From Agromyces sp. LHK192 (GTDB lineage Bacteria > Actinomycetota > Actinomycetes > Actinomycetales > Microbacteriaceae), in the NCBI RefSeq assembly GCF_004006235.1, contig NZ_CP034753.1, positions 3,534,001 to 3,598,000 of the forward strand: DNA of 64,000 nucleotides, written 5' to 3'. The notes beneath the pieces were generated by a model that did no database searches, was not told the DNA's origin, and saw only the letters and a list, made by a program, of their open reading frames with translations. Of the stretch, positions 51,707 to 59,780 are shown piece after piece (position 1 is the first letter of the stretch; each line of letters starts with the position of its first letter). The translations under genes were made by a program, and so were the position numbers.

Positions 51707-52789
51707 ATGGCCGAGGCGACGACGCGAACGGGACGACCGTTCCTGCGTCTCGCGCTGCTCGGAGCCGCCGCATCCGCGGCGTGGCTCGCGATCACACTGG
51801 CCTCCGGTGCGCAGTCGGCGTCGGCCGACGACGGCGAACCACGTGGCCTGCTCGGCACCGTCGGCGGTGTGGTCGGCGGCGTCGCCGACGTGACCGGCGC
51901 GGTCGGCGACCTCCTCGGCGGCGTCGTCGGTGCGGTGACCGCCCCCGTCAACGAAGTCCTCGAACCCGTCGTCGAGGTCGCACCCGAACCCATCGCGGAG
52001 GTCGTCGAGGTCGTCCCGGAGGTCGTGGACACCGCCACCGGAGCCCTCGACGGCACGATCGACGCGGTCGACACCGCCGTCGTCGACACGGTCGGCGGCG
52101 TGACCGACACGGTCTCCGGCATCGCCGGCGGCGGTACGGTCGGCGCGATCGTGGACCCGGTGGTCGACGGCGTGGACGGCGTCCTGGGCGACGTGCCGGT
52201 CGTCGGCGAACTCGTGGGCGACGACCTCCTCGATGGCGTGCTCACGCCGGTCACCTCGCTCGTGGACGACTCGCTCGACACGGTCGTCGGCACGGTCGGG
52301 CCACTCCCCGGCGGAGGCGTGCTCCCCGGACTTCCCGAGGTTCCGCTGCTGCCCGGCGACGGCGAACCCGGCACCGGGACCCCCGGCGTCGACCAACCCG
52401 TGACGCCCGGCTCGCCGAGCCCGGGCGCACCGAGCGAGGCTCCGGTCGCGCTCGCGGCGCAGGCGCACGACGTCTCGCCGCCGCCGACCGCATCGCCGTC
52501 CCGGGGCGGCACGGCCGTGGCGACGGACGCCGGTCCGCCCGGCCTGCCCATCGGTGAGCGCGCAGCCGTCATCCCGGCCGCGCCGACGCCGATCGGCCAG
52601 GCACCGACGAACGTGCCCGTGAGCGCGCCGGCCTCGGGTGCCTCGGCATCGGGCGCCCCCGGCCTCGGCTCCGGCGACGCGGCATCCGCTTCGCTCCAGC
52701 TCGACGCGCTCGCGTCGCTCGCGCTCTCCACGGTCGACGACGCATTGCCGTCGTCGCCGGTCTTCGAGACCGACACCACTCCCGACTGA
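51707..52789 (+). CDS. Secreted Val/Asp/Gly-rich repetitive protein
   Basis: 360 aa, not recognised. Signal peptide or anchor (about residues 12-41, ending SASADDG). Residues ~45-215 are low-complexity with recurring GGVVGGV, VVDTVGGVTDTV and PVVDGVDGVLGDV patterns; the rest is Pro/Ser/Ala-rich. GAGGGGG lies before the ATG, and TAGGGT (51680 region) may be its -10. Placed just before a chaplin-repeat wall protein, so an envelope or surface-structure role is a guess from context. Confidence 0.75.
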   Translation: MAEATTRTGRPFLRLALLGAAASAAWLAITLASGAQSASADDGEPRGLLGTVGGVVGGVADVTGAVGDLLGGVVGAVTAPVNEVLEPVVEVAPEPIAEVVEVVPEVVDTATGALDGTIDAVDTAVVDTVGGVTDTVSGIAGGGTVGAIVDPVVDGVDGVLGDVPVVGELVGDDLLDGVLTPVTSLVDDSLDTVVGTVGPLPGGGVLPGLPEVPLLPGDGEPGTGTPGVDQPVTPGSPSPGAPSEAPVALAAQAHDVSPPPTASPSRGGTAVATDAGPPGLPIGERAAVIPAAPTPIGQAPTNVPVSAPASGASASGAPGLGSGDAASASLQLDALASLALSTVDDALPSSPVFETDTTPD

Positions 52790-52905
52790 CGGGTGCCGTC
52801 CCGTCGCACCGGTGCGCCTTCGCGCGCCCGCAGCGGCGGACACGGAACTCGCGCGCCCGGTTCCGGGTGCGCGCCATCACCCACCAGTCGGAAGGACTGA
52901 TCATC

Positions 52906-54312
52906 ATGGACCTCAAGCGGTTCGCAACGAGGGCGCTGTACGCGACCCTCGCAACGGGGGGCCTCATGCTCCTCGGCGCCGGAGTGGCGCACGCCTCGGA
53001 GACGGGCGGCGACGACGGCATCCTCTCGGGCACGCAGGCGGGCATCTCGATCGAGCTGCCCATCACGCTCTCGGGCAACGGCATCTCGGTGCTCGGCGAC
53101 TCGTCGTCGAGCGGTGCGTCGACCGAAGCATCGACGGATTCGGCACCGGCCGCCGAGCCGGCTCCGGCCGCCGTCACCTCGGGTGACGACGGCGTCGGTT
53201 CGGGTACGCAGGCGCTGATCGACGTCGACATCCCGATCACGATCGGCGGCAACGCGATCAGCGTGCTCGGCGACAGCGCGTCGACGGATGCCTCGACCGA
53301 GGCACCCGCAGCCGCACCTGCACCGGCACCGGCACCGGCACCGGCCGAATCGTCGGCACCGGCGACGTCGGGTACGGATTCGATCCTCGGTGGCACCCAG
53401 GCGCTCCTGGACGTCTCGCTGCCGGTCACCGTCGGCGGCAACGCCATCTCGGTGATCGGCGACAGCGCGTCGACGGATGCCGCCACCGAGGCACCGGGCA
53501 CCGCACCCACGGGCGGAACCGGATCGCCGACCACCGACGGCACCGACTCGGTGCTCGGCGGCACGCAGGTGCTGCCGGGGATCTCGGCACCGGTCACGGT
53601 CGGCGGCAACGCGATCAGCGTGATCGGCGACGCCGAGTCGACGGACGCGTGGACCGGGATCGCACCGGGCACCGCCCACACGGGCGGAACCGGATCGGCG
53701 ACCACCGACGGCACCGACTCGGTGCTCGGCGGGACGCAGGCCATCGTCGACGCCGCGGCACCGATCACCGTCGGCGGCAACGCGATCTCGGTCATCGGCG
53801 ACAGCACCTCGACGGATGCCTCCACCGAGGTCGCACCCGGTACCGGTGGCACCGGGTCGCCGACGACGGGCGGCACCGACTCCCTCCTCGGCGGCACCCA
53901 GGTGCTGCCGATCATCTCGCTCCCGATCGCGATCGGCGGCAACGCCGTCTCGGTGATCGGCGACAGCGAGACCGAGGGACCGGCGACGGTCGTCGACCCG
54001 GTCGACCCGGTCGATCCCGTCGATCCCGTCGATCCGGTGGACCCGGTCGACCCGGTGGATCCGGTGGATCCGGTGGATCCGGTCGACCCGGTGGATCCGG
54101 TGGACCCCGGTGACGGCGGTTCGGGCGGCAGCGCGGGCGACGGCGGCTCGACCACGGTCGCGGCCTCGGACTCCATCGCACTGGCGGCCGGGGAATCCGA
54201 GTCGCTCGCCTCGACCGGCACCGACACCGCGGGCCTCTGGATCGCGGTGCTCGTGATGCTGGCCGGCCTGGCCCTGCTCGGGGCGCGTCGCCTGCTGCCG
54301 CAGCGCAACTGA
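52906..54312 (+). CDS. Cell-wall-anchored chaplin-repeat protein
   Basis: 468 aa from the ATG at 52906 (GAAGGA 9 nt upstream). Signal peptide ends AHA-30. Six repeats of about 25 residues, each of the form GTQ-x6-P-[IV]-[TA]-[LIV]-GGN-A-[IV]-SV-[IL]-GDS, are separated by Ser/Thr/Ala/Pro linkers; they resemble chaplin hydrophobic segments but lack Cys. A stalk of 13 VDP units follows, then the sorting signal LASTG, a TM helix and RRLLPQRN. Expected sortase substrate exposed on the surface, perhaps amyloid-forming like chaplins. Confidence 0.85.
   Translation: MDLKRFATRALYATLATGGLMLLGAGVAHASETGGDDGILSGTQAGISIELPITLSGNGISVLGDSSSSGASTEASTDSAPAAEPAPAAVTSGDDGVGSGTQALIDVDIPITIGGNAISVLGDSASTDASTEAPAAAPAPAPAPAPAESSAPATSGTDSILGGTQALLDVSLPVTVGGNAISVIGDSASTDAATEAPGTAPTGGTGSPTTDGTDSVLGGTQVLPGISAPVTVGGNAISVIGDAESTDAWTGIAPGTAHTGGTGSATTDGTDSVLGGTQAIVDAAAPITVGGNAISVIGDSTSTDASTEVAPGTGGTGSPTTGGTDSLLGGTQVLPIISLPIAIGGNAVSVIGDSETEGPATVVDPVDPVDPVDPVDPVDPVDPVDPVDPVDPVDPVDPVDPGDGGSGGSAGDGGSTTVAASDSIALAAGESESLASTGTDTAGLWIAVLVMLAGLALLGARRLLPQRN
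53992..54108 (+). repeat. Thirteen 9-bp coding repeats (VDP)
   Basis: Thirteen tandem 9-bp units of the GTSGAYCCS type encode (VDP)13, a rigid Pro/Asp stalk before the sorting signal. Parallels the PPVDPTD stalk of the M23 protein. Confidence 0.92.
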
Positions 54313-54317
54313 CGGAA

Positions 54318-54347
54318 GGCCCGGGGTCGCCCGCGCGACCCCGGGCC
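54318..54347 (+). terminator. Terminator after the chaplin-repeat gene
   Basis: Perfect 13-bp stem (54318-54330 with 54335-54347), loop CCGC, 5 nt after the stop. Confidence 0.85.
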
Positions 54348-54621
54348 ATCCGCCCCACGACGTCAGACGCTCACCTACCAAGACGTTCACCAGACGCGCG
54401 CGCCCTCGGGGCGCGTGCCGGCCGTGCCGACGGTTCGGCCGAACCGGTGGCGGCGGTGCTCCTCGCGCCGCGCCGGTGCACCACCGGGATCGCAAGGGGG
54501 ATCCGACGGAGGAGCAGGGGGAAGCGGCGGCGGCGGTCCCGTGTTCGGCGCGGACCGTCGCCGTCTCCGTCATGCGGTCGGACGTCATGCGCCCGGACGG
54601 CGTGCGTTCGGCGGCGTACCC
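54348..54621. other. Intergenic stretch without a supported gene
   Basis: Together with the terminator, the gap between stops is about 309 bp. It holds a direct repeat of AGACGyTCACC (around 54364 and 54380) and a small CGCGCCC-TCG-GGGCGCG hairpin. ORFs across it lack family features and normal starts, so I see no gene. Confidence 0.6.
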
Positions 54622-56097
54622 TCAGACGACGCCCGACAGCAGTCCGGCGTCGGCGGCCGGCATCCCCGGCAGCGACTCCCACGCGAGTCGCAGGGCCCGC
54701 ACGGCCCCCTCCGTCTCGGCCGCGGAGTAGCAGATGGGCAGCCGCAGGAACCGCTCGAAGGCGCCGTCGATGCCGAACCGCGGGCCGGCGGCGATGACGA
54801 GCCCGTGCGAGCGCGCCGCGAGCGCGAGTTGCGAGCTGACCGGTGCTCCGAGGCCGACCCAGGTCACGATGCCGCCGTCGACGTGCGGCACGTGCCACTC
54901 GGGGAACGCGTCGGCGAGCAGCGTCTCGAGCAGGTCTCGGCCGGCACGCAACTGCTCGCGCCGTAGTGCGAGGACGTCGTCCATGCGCTCGAGCGCGCGA
55001 GCGGTGATGAGCTGCTCGAGGATGGGCGTGCCGAGGTCGCCGGGCGCCCGCACCGCGAGCAGGCGCCGGATGAGCGACCGGTCGGCGCGGATCCAGCCGA
55101 CGCGGACCCCGCCCCAGACGGTCTTGCCCGTCGACCCGATGAGCACGGCGGGTCCGTACGCGGCGAGGGGCTTGAAGGTTCCGCGCCGGTCGATGTCGAG
55201 TTCGGCGATCGTCTCGTCGGCGATGACGACGGTGCCCTGGCGGGCGGCGGCGTCGAGCACGTGCTCGCGGGCCTGCTCGCTCATCGTGCGCCCGGTCGGG
55301 TTGTGGAAGTCGGGCATCAGGTACGCCGCCACCGGGTTCGCGTGGCCGAACGCGCGCGCGAACGCCTCTCCCTCGTCGGCCGGGCCGGCGGTCCACTCCG
55401 CAGATCCTCCGAGCCCGCCGCCGTCGTGCGGCGCGACCGCGACGGGCACGAGCCTCGCGCCCTCCACCCGCAGCGCCTCGTACGCGTGCGGATAGGTCGG
55501 CGTCTCGATCACGGCGCGGTCGCCGCGGCCGATGAGCGCCCGCGACAGCAGCGCGATGGCGTGCTGGGCGCCGATCGTGACCATGACCTGGTCGGGTGAG
55601 GTGGGCAGGCCGCGCGCGGTGTACCGGTCGGCGATGGCCTGCCGGAGCACGGGCGTGCCGATGGGGTCGTATCCGGCGTCGCCGAGGTGGGCGGGCAGTT
55701 CGTCGGCCGCCTCGCGGGCCAGGTCGGGCAGCCACGGCAGGGCGGCCGGCGCCGCCTTCGAGAAGTCGATGAACCCGTTGCCGCCGGGCGCCGGCGGCAG
55801 GCTGGGCGCACCGGGCAGCCGGGCGACCGAGCCGGACCCGCGGGTGCTCGTCAGCAGGTCCTGCTCGCGCAGGCGCCGGTAGGCGGCGGTCACGGTCGTG
55901 CGGCTGAGCCCGAGCCGGTCGGCGAGGTCGCGTTCGGCGGGGAGCCGGGTGCCCACCGTGATGCGTCCGTCGATGACGAGGAGCCGGATCCGTTCGGCGA
56001 GCGCGCGGTACGCGGCATCCGTCGTGGGGGATTCGTCGCCGCGCCAGGGGCCGAGGAGGGTCTCGAGGCGGCGGGCGCTCAGCGTGGCATCCGACAT
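54622..56097 (-). CDS. MocR-family regulator (GntR HTH + aminotransferase fold)
   Basis: 491 aa. N-terminal GntR winged HTH (ALAERIRLLVIDGRITVGTRLPAERDLADRLGLSRTTVTAAYRRLREQDLL), a linker, then a class I aminotransferase fold with VTIGAQHAIALLSRALIGRGD, the PDFHNPTG motif and the PLP Lys in LIGSTGKTVWGGVRVGWIR. Expected to bind PLP. Divergent from a YczE-type membrane protein, a pairing widely seen for MocR regulators that control it. Confidence 0.92.
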   Translation of the reverse strand: MSDATLSARRLETLLGPWRGDESPTTDAAYRALAERIRLLVIDGRITVGTRLPAERDLADRLGLSRTTVTAAYRRLREQDLLTSTRGSGSVARLPGAPSLPPAPGGNGFIDFSKAAPAALPWLPDLAREAADELPAHLGDAGYDPIGTPVLRQAIADRYTARGLPTSPDQVMVTIGAQHAIALLSRALIGRGDRAVIETPTYPHAYEALRVEGARLVPVAVAPHDGGGLGGSAEWTAGPADEGEAFARAFGHANPVAAYLMPDFHNPTGRTMSEQAREHVLDAAARQGTVVIADETIAELDIDRRGTFKPLAAYGPAVLIGSTGKTVWGGVRVGWIRADRSLIRRLLAVRAPGDLGTPILEQLITARALERMDDVLALRREQLRAGRDLLETLLADAFPEWHVPHVDGGIVTWVGLGAPVSSQLALAARSHGLVIAAGPRFGIDGAFERFLRLPICYSAAETEGAVRALRLAWESLPGMPAADAGLLSGVV

Positions 56098-56160
56098 GCG
56101 AGCCAGATTATGCGAATTGGCATCTTGCTGGAAGGCCAATCTCGGAATTGGATGGAAGGC
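56098..56160. promoter_or_regulatory. Shared MocR/YczE control region with repeats
   Basis: Only 63 bp separate the divergent starts. It contains ATTGGC (56116-56121) and GCCAAT (56134-56139) as an inverted pair, two GAATTGG copies (56114-56120 and 56145-56151) and two TGGAAGGC copies. MocR proteins commonly bind paired repeats in such gaps. Confidence 0.55.
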
Positions 56161-56865
56161 ATGCCACGCCGCCTGCCCTCGTTCGACGATCCCGCACCGC
56201 TCCTCACGCGCCGCCTCGTGCAGCTCATCGTGGGTCTCGTGCTGTACGGCTTCGCGATCGCGATGATCGTGCGCGCGGCCCTCGGCGTCTCCCCGTGGGA
56301 CGTGCTGAGCCAGGGCCTCGCGAAGCAGACCGGCCTCACGTTCGGAACCATCACGTTGATCGTGAGCGGTGTCGTGCTGCTGCTGTGGATCCCGATCCGG
56401 CAGCGGCCCGGATTCGGCACGATCATGAACGCGATCCTGATCGGCCCGGCCGCCGACCTCGGGCTCTTCCTCATCCCGGAGTCGCTGGACCTGTGGGTGC
56501 GCATCCTGCTGCTGCCGGGCGGCATCCTGCTGCTGGCGGTCGCGACCGGCCTCTACATCGGCGCCGGCTTCGGACCCGGTCCCCGCGACGGGCTCATGAC
56601 CGGCCTGCACCGCGTGACCGGATGGCGCATCTGGATCGTGCGCACCGGCATCGAACTGACCGTGCTCGCACTGGGCTGGCTGCTCGGCGGCAACGTCGGA
56701 CTCGGCACCGTGCTGTTCGCGGTCACGATCGGCCCGCTGTGCGGCTGGACGATCGCGCGGTTCACCATCCGCCGGGTCGGCGGACGCCGTGACCCCCGAG
56801 GCGGGACACCTCGGGGGTCACGACGGGCGGGAAGCCGAGGCGACTACAGCGCCGCCTCCGCGTAG
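56161..56865 (+). CDS. YczE/YitT-like membrane protein
   Basis: About 234 aa, five or six TM helices: RRLVQLIVGLVLYGFAIAMIVRAALGVSPWDVLSQG is the YczE signature, followed by GFGTIMNAILIGPAADL and GAGFGPGPRDGLMTGLHRVTG. Start is uncertain: ATG 56161 or 56152, neither with a good ribosome site. The last ~30 codons run through a perfect hairpin and overlap the opposing TipA gene, so the C-terminal tail (RDPRGGTPRGSRRAG) may not be functional. Confidence 0.82.
   Translation: MPRRLPSFDDPAPLLTRRLVQLIVGLVLYGFAIAMIVRAALGVSPWDVLSQGLAKQTGLTFGTITLIVSGVVLLLWIPIRQRPGFGTIMNAILIGPAADLGLFLIPESLDLWVRILLLPGGILLLAVATGLYIGAGFGPGPRDGLMTGLHRVTGWRIWIVRTGIELTVLALGWLLGGNVGLGTVLFAVTIGPLCGWTIARFTIRRVGGRRDPRGGTPRGSRRAGSRGDYSAASA
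56790..56820. terminator. Hairpin embedded in the 3' end of the YczE gene
   Basis: 12-bp stem TGACCCCCGAGG/CCTCGGGGGTCA (56790-56801, 56809-56820) with a 7-nt loop. It lies inside the predicted YczE reading frame and just beyond the TipA stop, so it can terminate both convergent genes. Confidence 0.8.
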
Positions 56866-57602
56866 ACGCGCAGCGCGTCGCGCACGAACCCGGCACCCTC
56901 GGTGCCGCCGTAGTTCGCCGCGAACCGCGGGTCGGCGACGTACATCTCGCCGAGGCCGAGCACGTAGCCCTTCACGTCGCCTCCGGGCGCCGCGGTCGGC
57001 GTGCCCGGGATGCCCGTGAGCCACTCGACGTGGCGCTTCGCGAGCGCCTGCGCCTCGACCGAGGCCGGGTCGACGCCGCGCGTCGCGGCATCCGCCCAGT
57101 CGGCGGCGAGCTGCGCGGTGCGGGCCTGCCAGGCCGTGCGCTCCGCGTCGCCCATGCCGCGCCACCAGCGGTCGCCGCGCTCGTACGCGTCGGCACCCCA
57201 GCGCTCGGTGACCTCTTCGCGGTACTGCGTGTGGTCGAATCCGTCGAACATGTCGTGAGCCATGATCTGTTCACCTCCTTCCACGGCGTGCATGGTCTTC
57301 TCGACCGACGCGATCTGCCGCGCCAGTCGTTCCTGTTCCTGTCGGAGCCACTCCAGGTGGCCCGCCAGGGCATGGACCTCGGATGCCTCGCCGGCGAGCA
57401 CCTCGCCGATCGCGGGCAGCCCGAGCCCGAGTTCGCGCAGCAGCAGGATGCGCTGCAACCGCACGAGCGAGGCCTGGTCGTAGTGGCGGTAGCCGTTCGA
57501 GCCGACCCGGCTCGGCGGCAGCAGGCCGAGGTCGTCGTAGTGACGCAGGGTGCGGCTCGTGGTGCCCGCGAGTCTCGCCACCTCCTGGATCGACCAGTCC
57601 AT
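56844..57602 (-). CDS. tipA: TipA-like MerR regulator with TipAS domain
   Basis: 252 aa. N-terminal MerR HTH (QEVARLAGTTSRTLRHYDDLGLLPPSRVGSNGYRHYD), a coiled-coil linker (about 75-112) and a C-terminal TipAS antibiotic-recognition domain (FDGFDHTQYREEVTERWGADAYERGDRWW). Its own promoter (57646-57676) has a MerR-type 19-bp spacer with a dyad, so autoactivation is likely. An internal start at 57263 could yield the drug-binding domain alone. Confidence 0.92.
   Translation of the reverse strand: MDWSIQEVARLAGTTSRTLRHYDDLGLLPPSRVGSNGYRHYDQASLVRLQRILLLRELGLGLPAIGEVLAGEASEVHALAGHLEWLRQEQERLARQIASVEKTMHAVEGGEQIMAHDMFDGFDHTQYREEVTERWGADAYERGDRWWRGMGDAERTAWQARTAQLAADWADAATRGVDPASVEAQALAKRHVEWLTGIPGTPTAAPGGDVKGYVLGLGEMYVADPRFAANYGGTEGAGFVRDALRVYAEAAL
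57261..57280 (-). promoter_or_regulatory. Internal ribosome site and ATG for a TipAS short form
   Basis: On the minus strand AAGGAGGTGA (57280-57271) is a full anti-16S match 7 nt before an in-frame ATG (57263). It would start MAHDMFDGF and give a 139-aa TipAS-only protein. In Streptomyces lividans TipAL and TipAS are known to arise from alternative in-frame starts. Confidence 0.78.
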
Positions 57603-57645
57603 GTGCTGCTCCTTTCCGAGAACCGGGTGATTCCCGGATGCTTCC

Positions 57646-57676
57646 AGCGTAGAAGTTGACGTAGCGTCAAGGTCAA
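57646..57676 (-). promoter_or_regulatory. MerR-type autoregulatory promoter of tipA
   Basis: On the minus strand TTGACC (-35, 57676-57671), 19-bp spacer, TACGCT (-10, 57651-57646). The dyad TTGACG-N3-CGTCAA (57656-57670 on the map) fills the spacer. Leader of about 37 nt with AAAGGAG before the ATG. Confidence 0.8.
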
Positions 57677-57697
57677 CCCGGAAATCGCTGAACCGGC

Positions 57698-57752
57698 TTG
57701 CCGACCCCGAAAACGCGATATATCTTGATTCTCAGAGACGCGATATATCGCG
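57698..57752 (+). promoter_or_regulatory. Promoter with two PadR-type operators
   Basis: TTGCCG (57698-57703), 17 bp, TATCTT (57721-57726). CGCGATATATC occurs at 57714-57724 (over the -10) and within the perfect 14-bp palindrome CGCGATATATCGCG at 57739-57752, start-to-start 25 bp. The operon encodes a PadR protein, so negative autoregulation is likely. Confidence 0.72.
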
Positions 57753-57802
57753 AGTTACGAGGCGGGAGTCGCCCCGGACTTCCGCACGACAGGAGGAATC
57801 GA

Positions 57803-58657
57803 ATGTCCATCGAGCAGTGGGTGATCGCACCCGGCGAAACGCGGGTGATCGACCTCGAACTCGTCCGCAACCTCAAGATCAGCCTCATCGGCGGCAAGGT
57901 CGACCTGATCGCCCACGACGAACCGGGCGCCCGGGTCGAGATATCCGACGTCACCGGCAAGGACCTCAAGGTCTCGATCGACGGCGACCGCCTCGAGATC
58001 GACCACCCCCAGCTGCGCTGGGACAAGTTCATCGACGCGTTCAAGGGGTACGCCGGCAACGCCAAGGCGCAGGTGTCGATCCTCGCGCCGCGCCACGCGA
58101 TCGTGAAGCTCGGCATCGTCTCGGGCGACGCGCTCGTCAGCGGCTTCGACGGCGACGCGAAGTTCAGCACCGTCTCCGGCGACGTCGTCGTCGACAACCA
58201 CTCGGGAGACGTCGAGCTCTCGACCGTCTCGGGCGAGGTCTCGGCCGGCAACCACACCGGCCGGGTCACCGCGCACTCGGTCTCGGGCGACATCATCGCC
58301 TCCGGCGACATCGTCGGCTTCAACGCCGACACGGTCTCGGGCGACATGATCGTCGACGCGCACGGCACGCCGTCGCGGATCGACACCAACACCGTCTCGG
58401 GCGACCTGACCGTGCGGTACGCCGAGGGGTCCGGCTCGCGCTTCCGCATCAACACGGTCGGCGGCACCATCGTGCTCGACGACAGCCGTTTCAAGGGCGT
58501 GCTCGGCAAGGGCTTCGAGTACTCGACCGGCGAACTCGCCGGCCAGTGGCTCGACCTCGCCGCCAGCAGCGTCGCGGGCAACATCTCCGTCATGCGCCGC
58601 GAGAAGGCCGCAGCGGATGCCCCGGACACCGGTGCAGCGGAGGAGACGGGCGAATGA
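57803..58657 (+). CDS. DUF4097-family beta-helix-like protein
   Basis: 284 aa, cytosolic by lack of a signal peptide. The middle (about residues 100-230) is a series of short beta repeats with the consensus TVSGDVxV, typical of DUF4097/DUF4098 'putative adhesin' proteins, which form a right-handed beta-helix-like stack. AGGAGG lies 7 nt before the ATG. ATGA overlap with the PadR gene; this gene pair recurs in actinobacteria. Molecular role unknown. Confidence 0.85.
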   Translation: MSIEQWVIAPGETRVIDLELVRNLKISLIGGKVDLIAHDEPGARVEISDVTGKDLKVSIDGDRLEIDHPQLRWDKFIDAFKGYAGNAKAQVSILAPRHAIVKLGIVSGDALVSGFDGDAKFSTVSGDVVVDNHSGDVELSTVSGEVSAGNHTGRVTAHSVSGDIIASGDIVGFNADTVSGDMIVDAHGTPSRIDTNTVSGDLTVRYAEGSGSRFRINTVGGTIVLDDSRFKGVLGKGFEYSTGELAGQWLDLAASSVAGNISVMRREKAAADAPDTGAAEETGE

Positions 58658-59286
58658 CCCCACCCGTCTTCGCCCACGGCAGCCTCCGGCTCTACCTGCT
58701 CGCGCTGCTCGCCGAGCACGCCCGGCACGGGTACGAGCTGATCCAGGCGCTCTCCGACCGGTTCGGGGGCACCTACTCGCCGAGCGCCGGCACGATCTAC
58801 CCCCGCCTCGCGAAGCTCGAGGAGGAGGGCCTCGTCGAGAAGTCCGTCGACGGCCGAAAGACCGTCTACGCGATCACCCCGGCGGGTCGAGCCGAGCTCG
58901 AGCGACGCCGCCCCGAACTCGACGCGATCGAGGACGAGGTCGACGACTCCGTGCGACGGCTCGCCGACGGCGTGCGCGCCGAGGTCGACGAGGCCATGCG
59001 CACGCTGCGCGCAGAGCTCGCCAACGCGGCCCGGGAGGCCAAGCGCGCGGCGAAGGACGCCCGGATGCCGTCCGGTCCGTCGGCCGCTCCGTCCGCCGGG
59101 CAGGCCGAGTCGAACCGCGCCGTGCACGAGGCCGACCTCGTCATCAACGAGTTCCGGCAGCAGTTGCGCACCGACCTGCGCGCCCAGGCGCACCGGGCCG
59201 GGCTCTCCGCGGACACGGTGTCGCTGCTTCGCGCCCGGCTCGCCGAGGTGCGTGCGGAGGTGCTCGGGTCGTTCGGCGAGCGCTGA
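58654..59286 (+). CDS. PadR-family transcriptional regulator
   Basis: 210 aa. N-terminal PadR winged HTH (LRLYLLALLAEHARHGYELIQALSDRFGGTYSPSAGTIYPRLAKLEEEGLVEK), then a long helical C-terminal region rich in Glu/Arg/Ala (about 95-210), longer than in minimal PadR proteins, probably for dimerisation. Expected to repress its own operon through the CGCGATATATC sites. Confidence 0.92.
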   Translation: MTPPVFAHGSLRLYLLALLAEHARHGYELIQALSDRFGGTYSPSAGTIYPRLAKLEEEGLVEKSVDGRKTVYAITPAGRAELERRRPELDAIEDEVDDSVRRLADGVRAEVDEAMRTLRAELANAAREAKRAAKDARMPSGPSAAPSAGQAESNRAVHEADLVINEFRQQLRTDLRAQAHRAGLSADTVSLLRARLAEVRAEVLGSFGER

Positions 59287-59336
59287 GGTCGGCGGTCCCG
59301 CGCGGTTCCATCCGGCCGCTCCGCTAGCCTCGGCGT

Positions 59337-59780
59337 GTGCGCGCGATCCTCGCCGTGTTCGTCGGCGGCCTCATCGGCACCGGACTGCGGTTCGGTCTGG
59401 ACCTGCTGCTGCCGCACGGGGACGACGCGTTCCCCGTTTCGACACTGGTCGCGAACCTCGCGGGCGCACTCGCGCTCGGAACGCTGGTGGGCGGGCTCTG
59501 GACCCGGCCGTCCACGCCCGCCTGGGTCAAGGCCGGTGCCGGGGCCGGACTGCTGGGGTCGTTCACGACGCTCTCGGCGGTGATGGCCTCGCTCGTGCTC
59601 CTCGCCGGCGCGGGGTCCTGGTGGACGGCCGGCGCCTACCTCGCCGTGTCGCTCATCGGCGGGATCGGCCTCGCGTACGCCGGGCTGGTCCTCGGCGCTC
59701 GGCTGGTGCACGGCCGGGTGCCGCCCGAGGCCGTCGAGCCCGGTGACCCCGGCCGTCCGGGCCGCGGAGCCACGACATGA
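59337..59780 (+). CDS. crcB1: CrcB/Fluc fluoride channel subunit 1
   Basis: 147-aa four-TM subunit of a fluoride exporter. FVGGLIGTGLRFGLDLLLP, LVANLAGALALG (pore Asn) and LLGSFTTLSAVMA are Fluc motifs. TAGCCT (59325-59330) ends 6 nt before the GTG, so probably leaderless. A Gly/Pro-rich C-terminal tail is extra. Overlaps crcB2 (ATGA); paired genes usually form a heterodimer. Confidence 0.92.
   Translation: MRAILAVFVGGLIGTGLRFGLDLLLPHGDDAFPVSTLVANLAGALALGTLVGGLWTRPSTPAWVKAGAGAGLLGSFTTLSAVMASLVLLAGAGSWWTAGAYLAVSLIGGIGLAYAGLVLGARLVHGRVPPEAVEPGDPGRPGRGATT

Noticed and set aside
48245..52843. Minus-strand open frame of 1532 codons covering the RND gene and beyond
   Set aside because: Arg/Gly/Ala-rich alternative frame with no domain; the RND protein in another frame is unambiguous.
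53992..54108. 9-bp repeats as a non-coding satellite
   Set aside because: They encode (VDP)13 in frame in a sortase-type surface protein.
54415..54966. Possible plus-strand gene downstream of the chaplin-repeat gene
   Set aside because: It runs antisense into the MocR gene, has low-complexity Gly/Arg content and no supported start.
59287..59336. Fluoride riboswitch before crcB1
   Set aside because: The gap is 50 nt, the transcript looks leaderless, and no pseudoknot-like pairing is visible.
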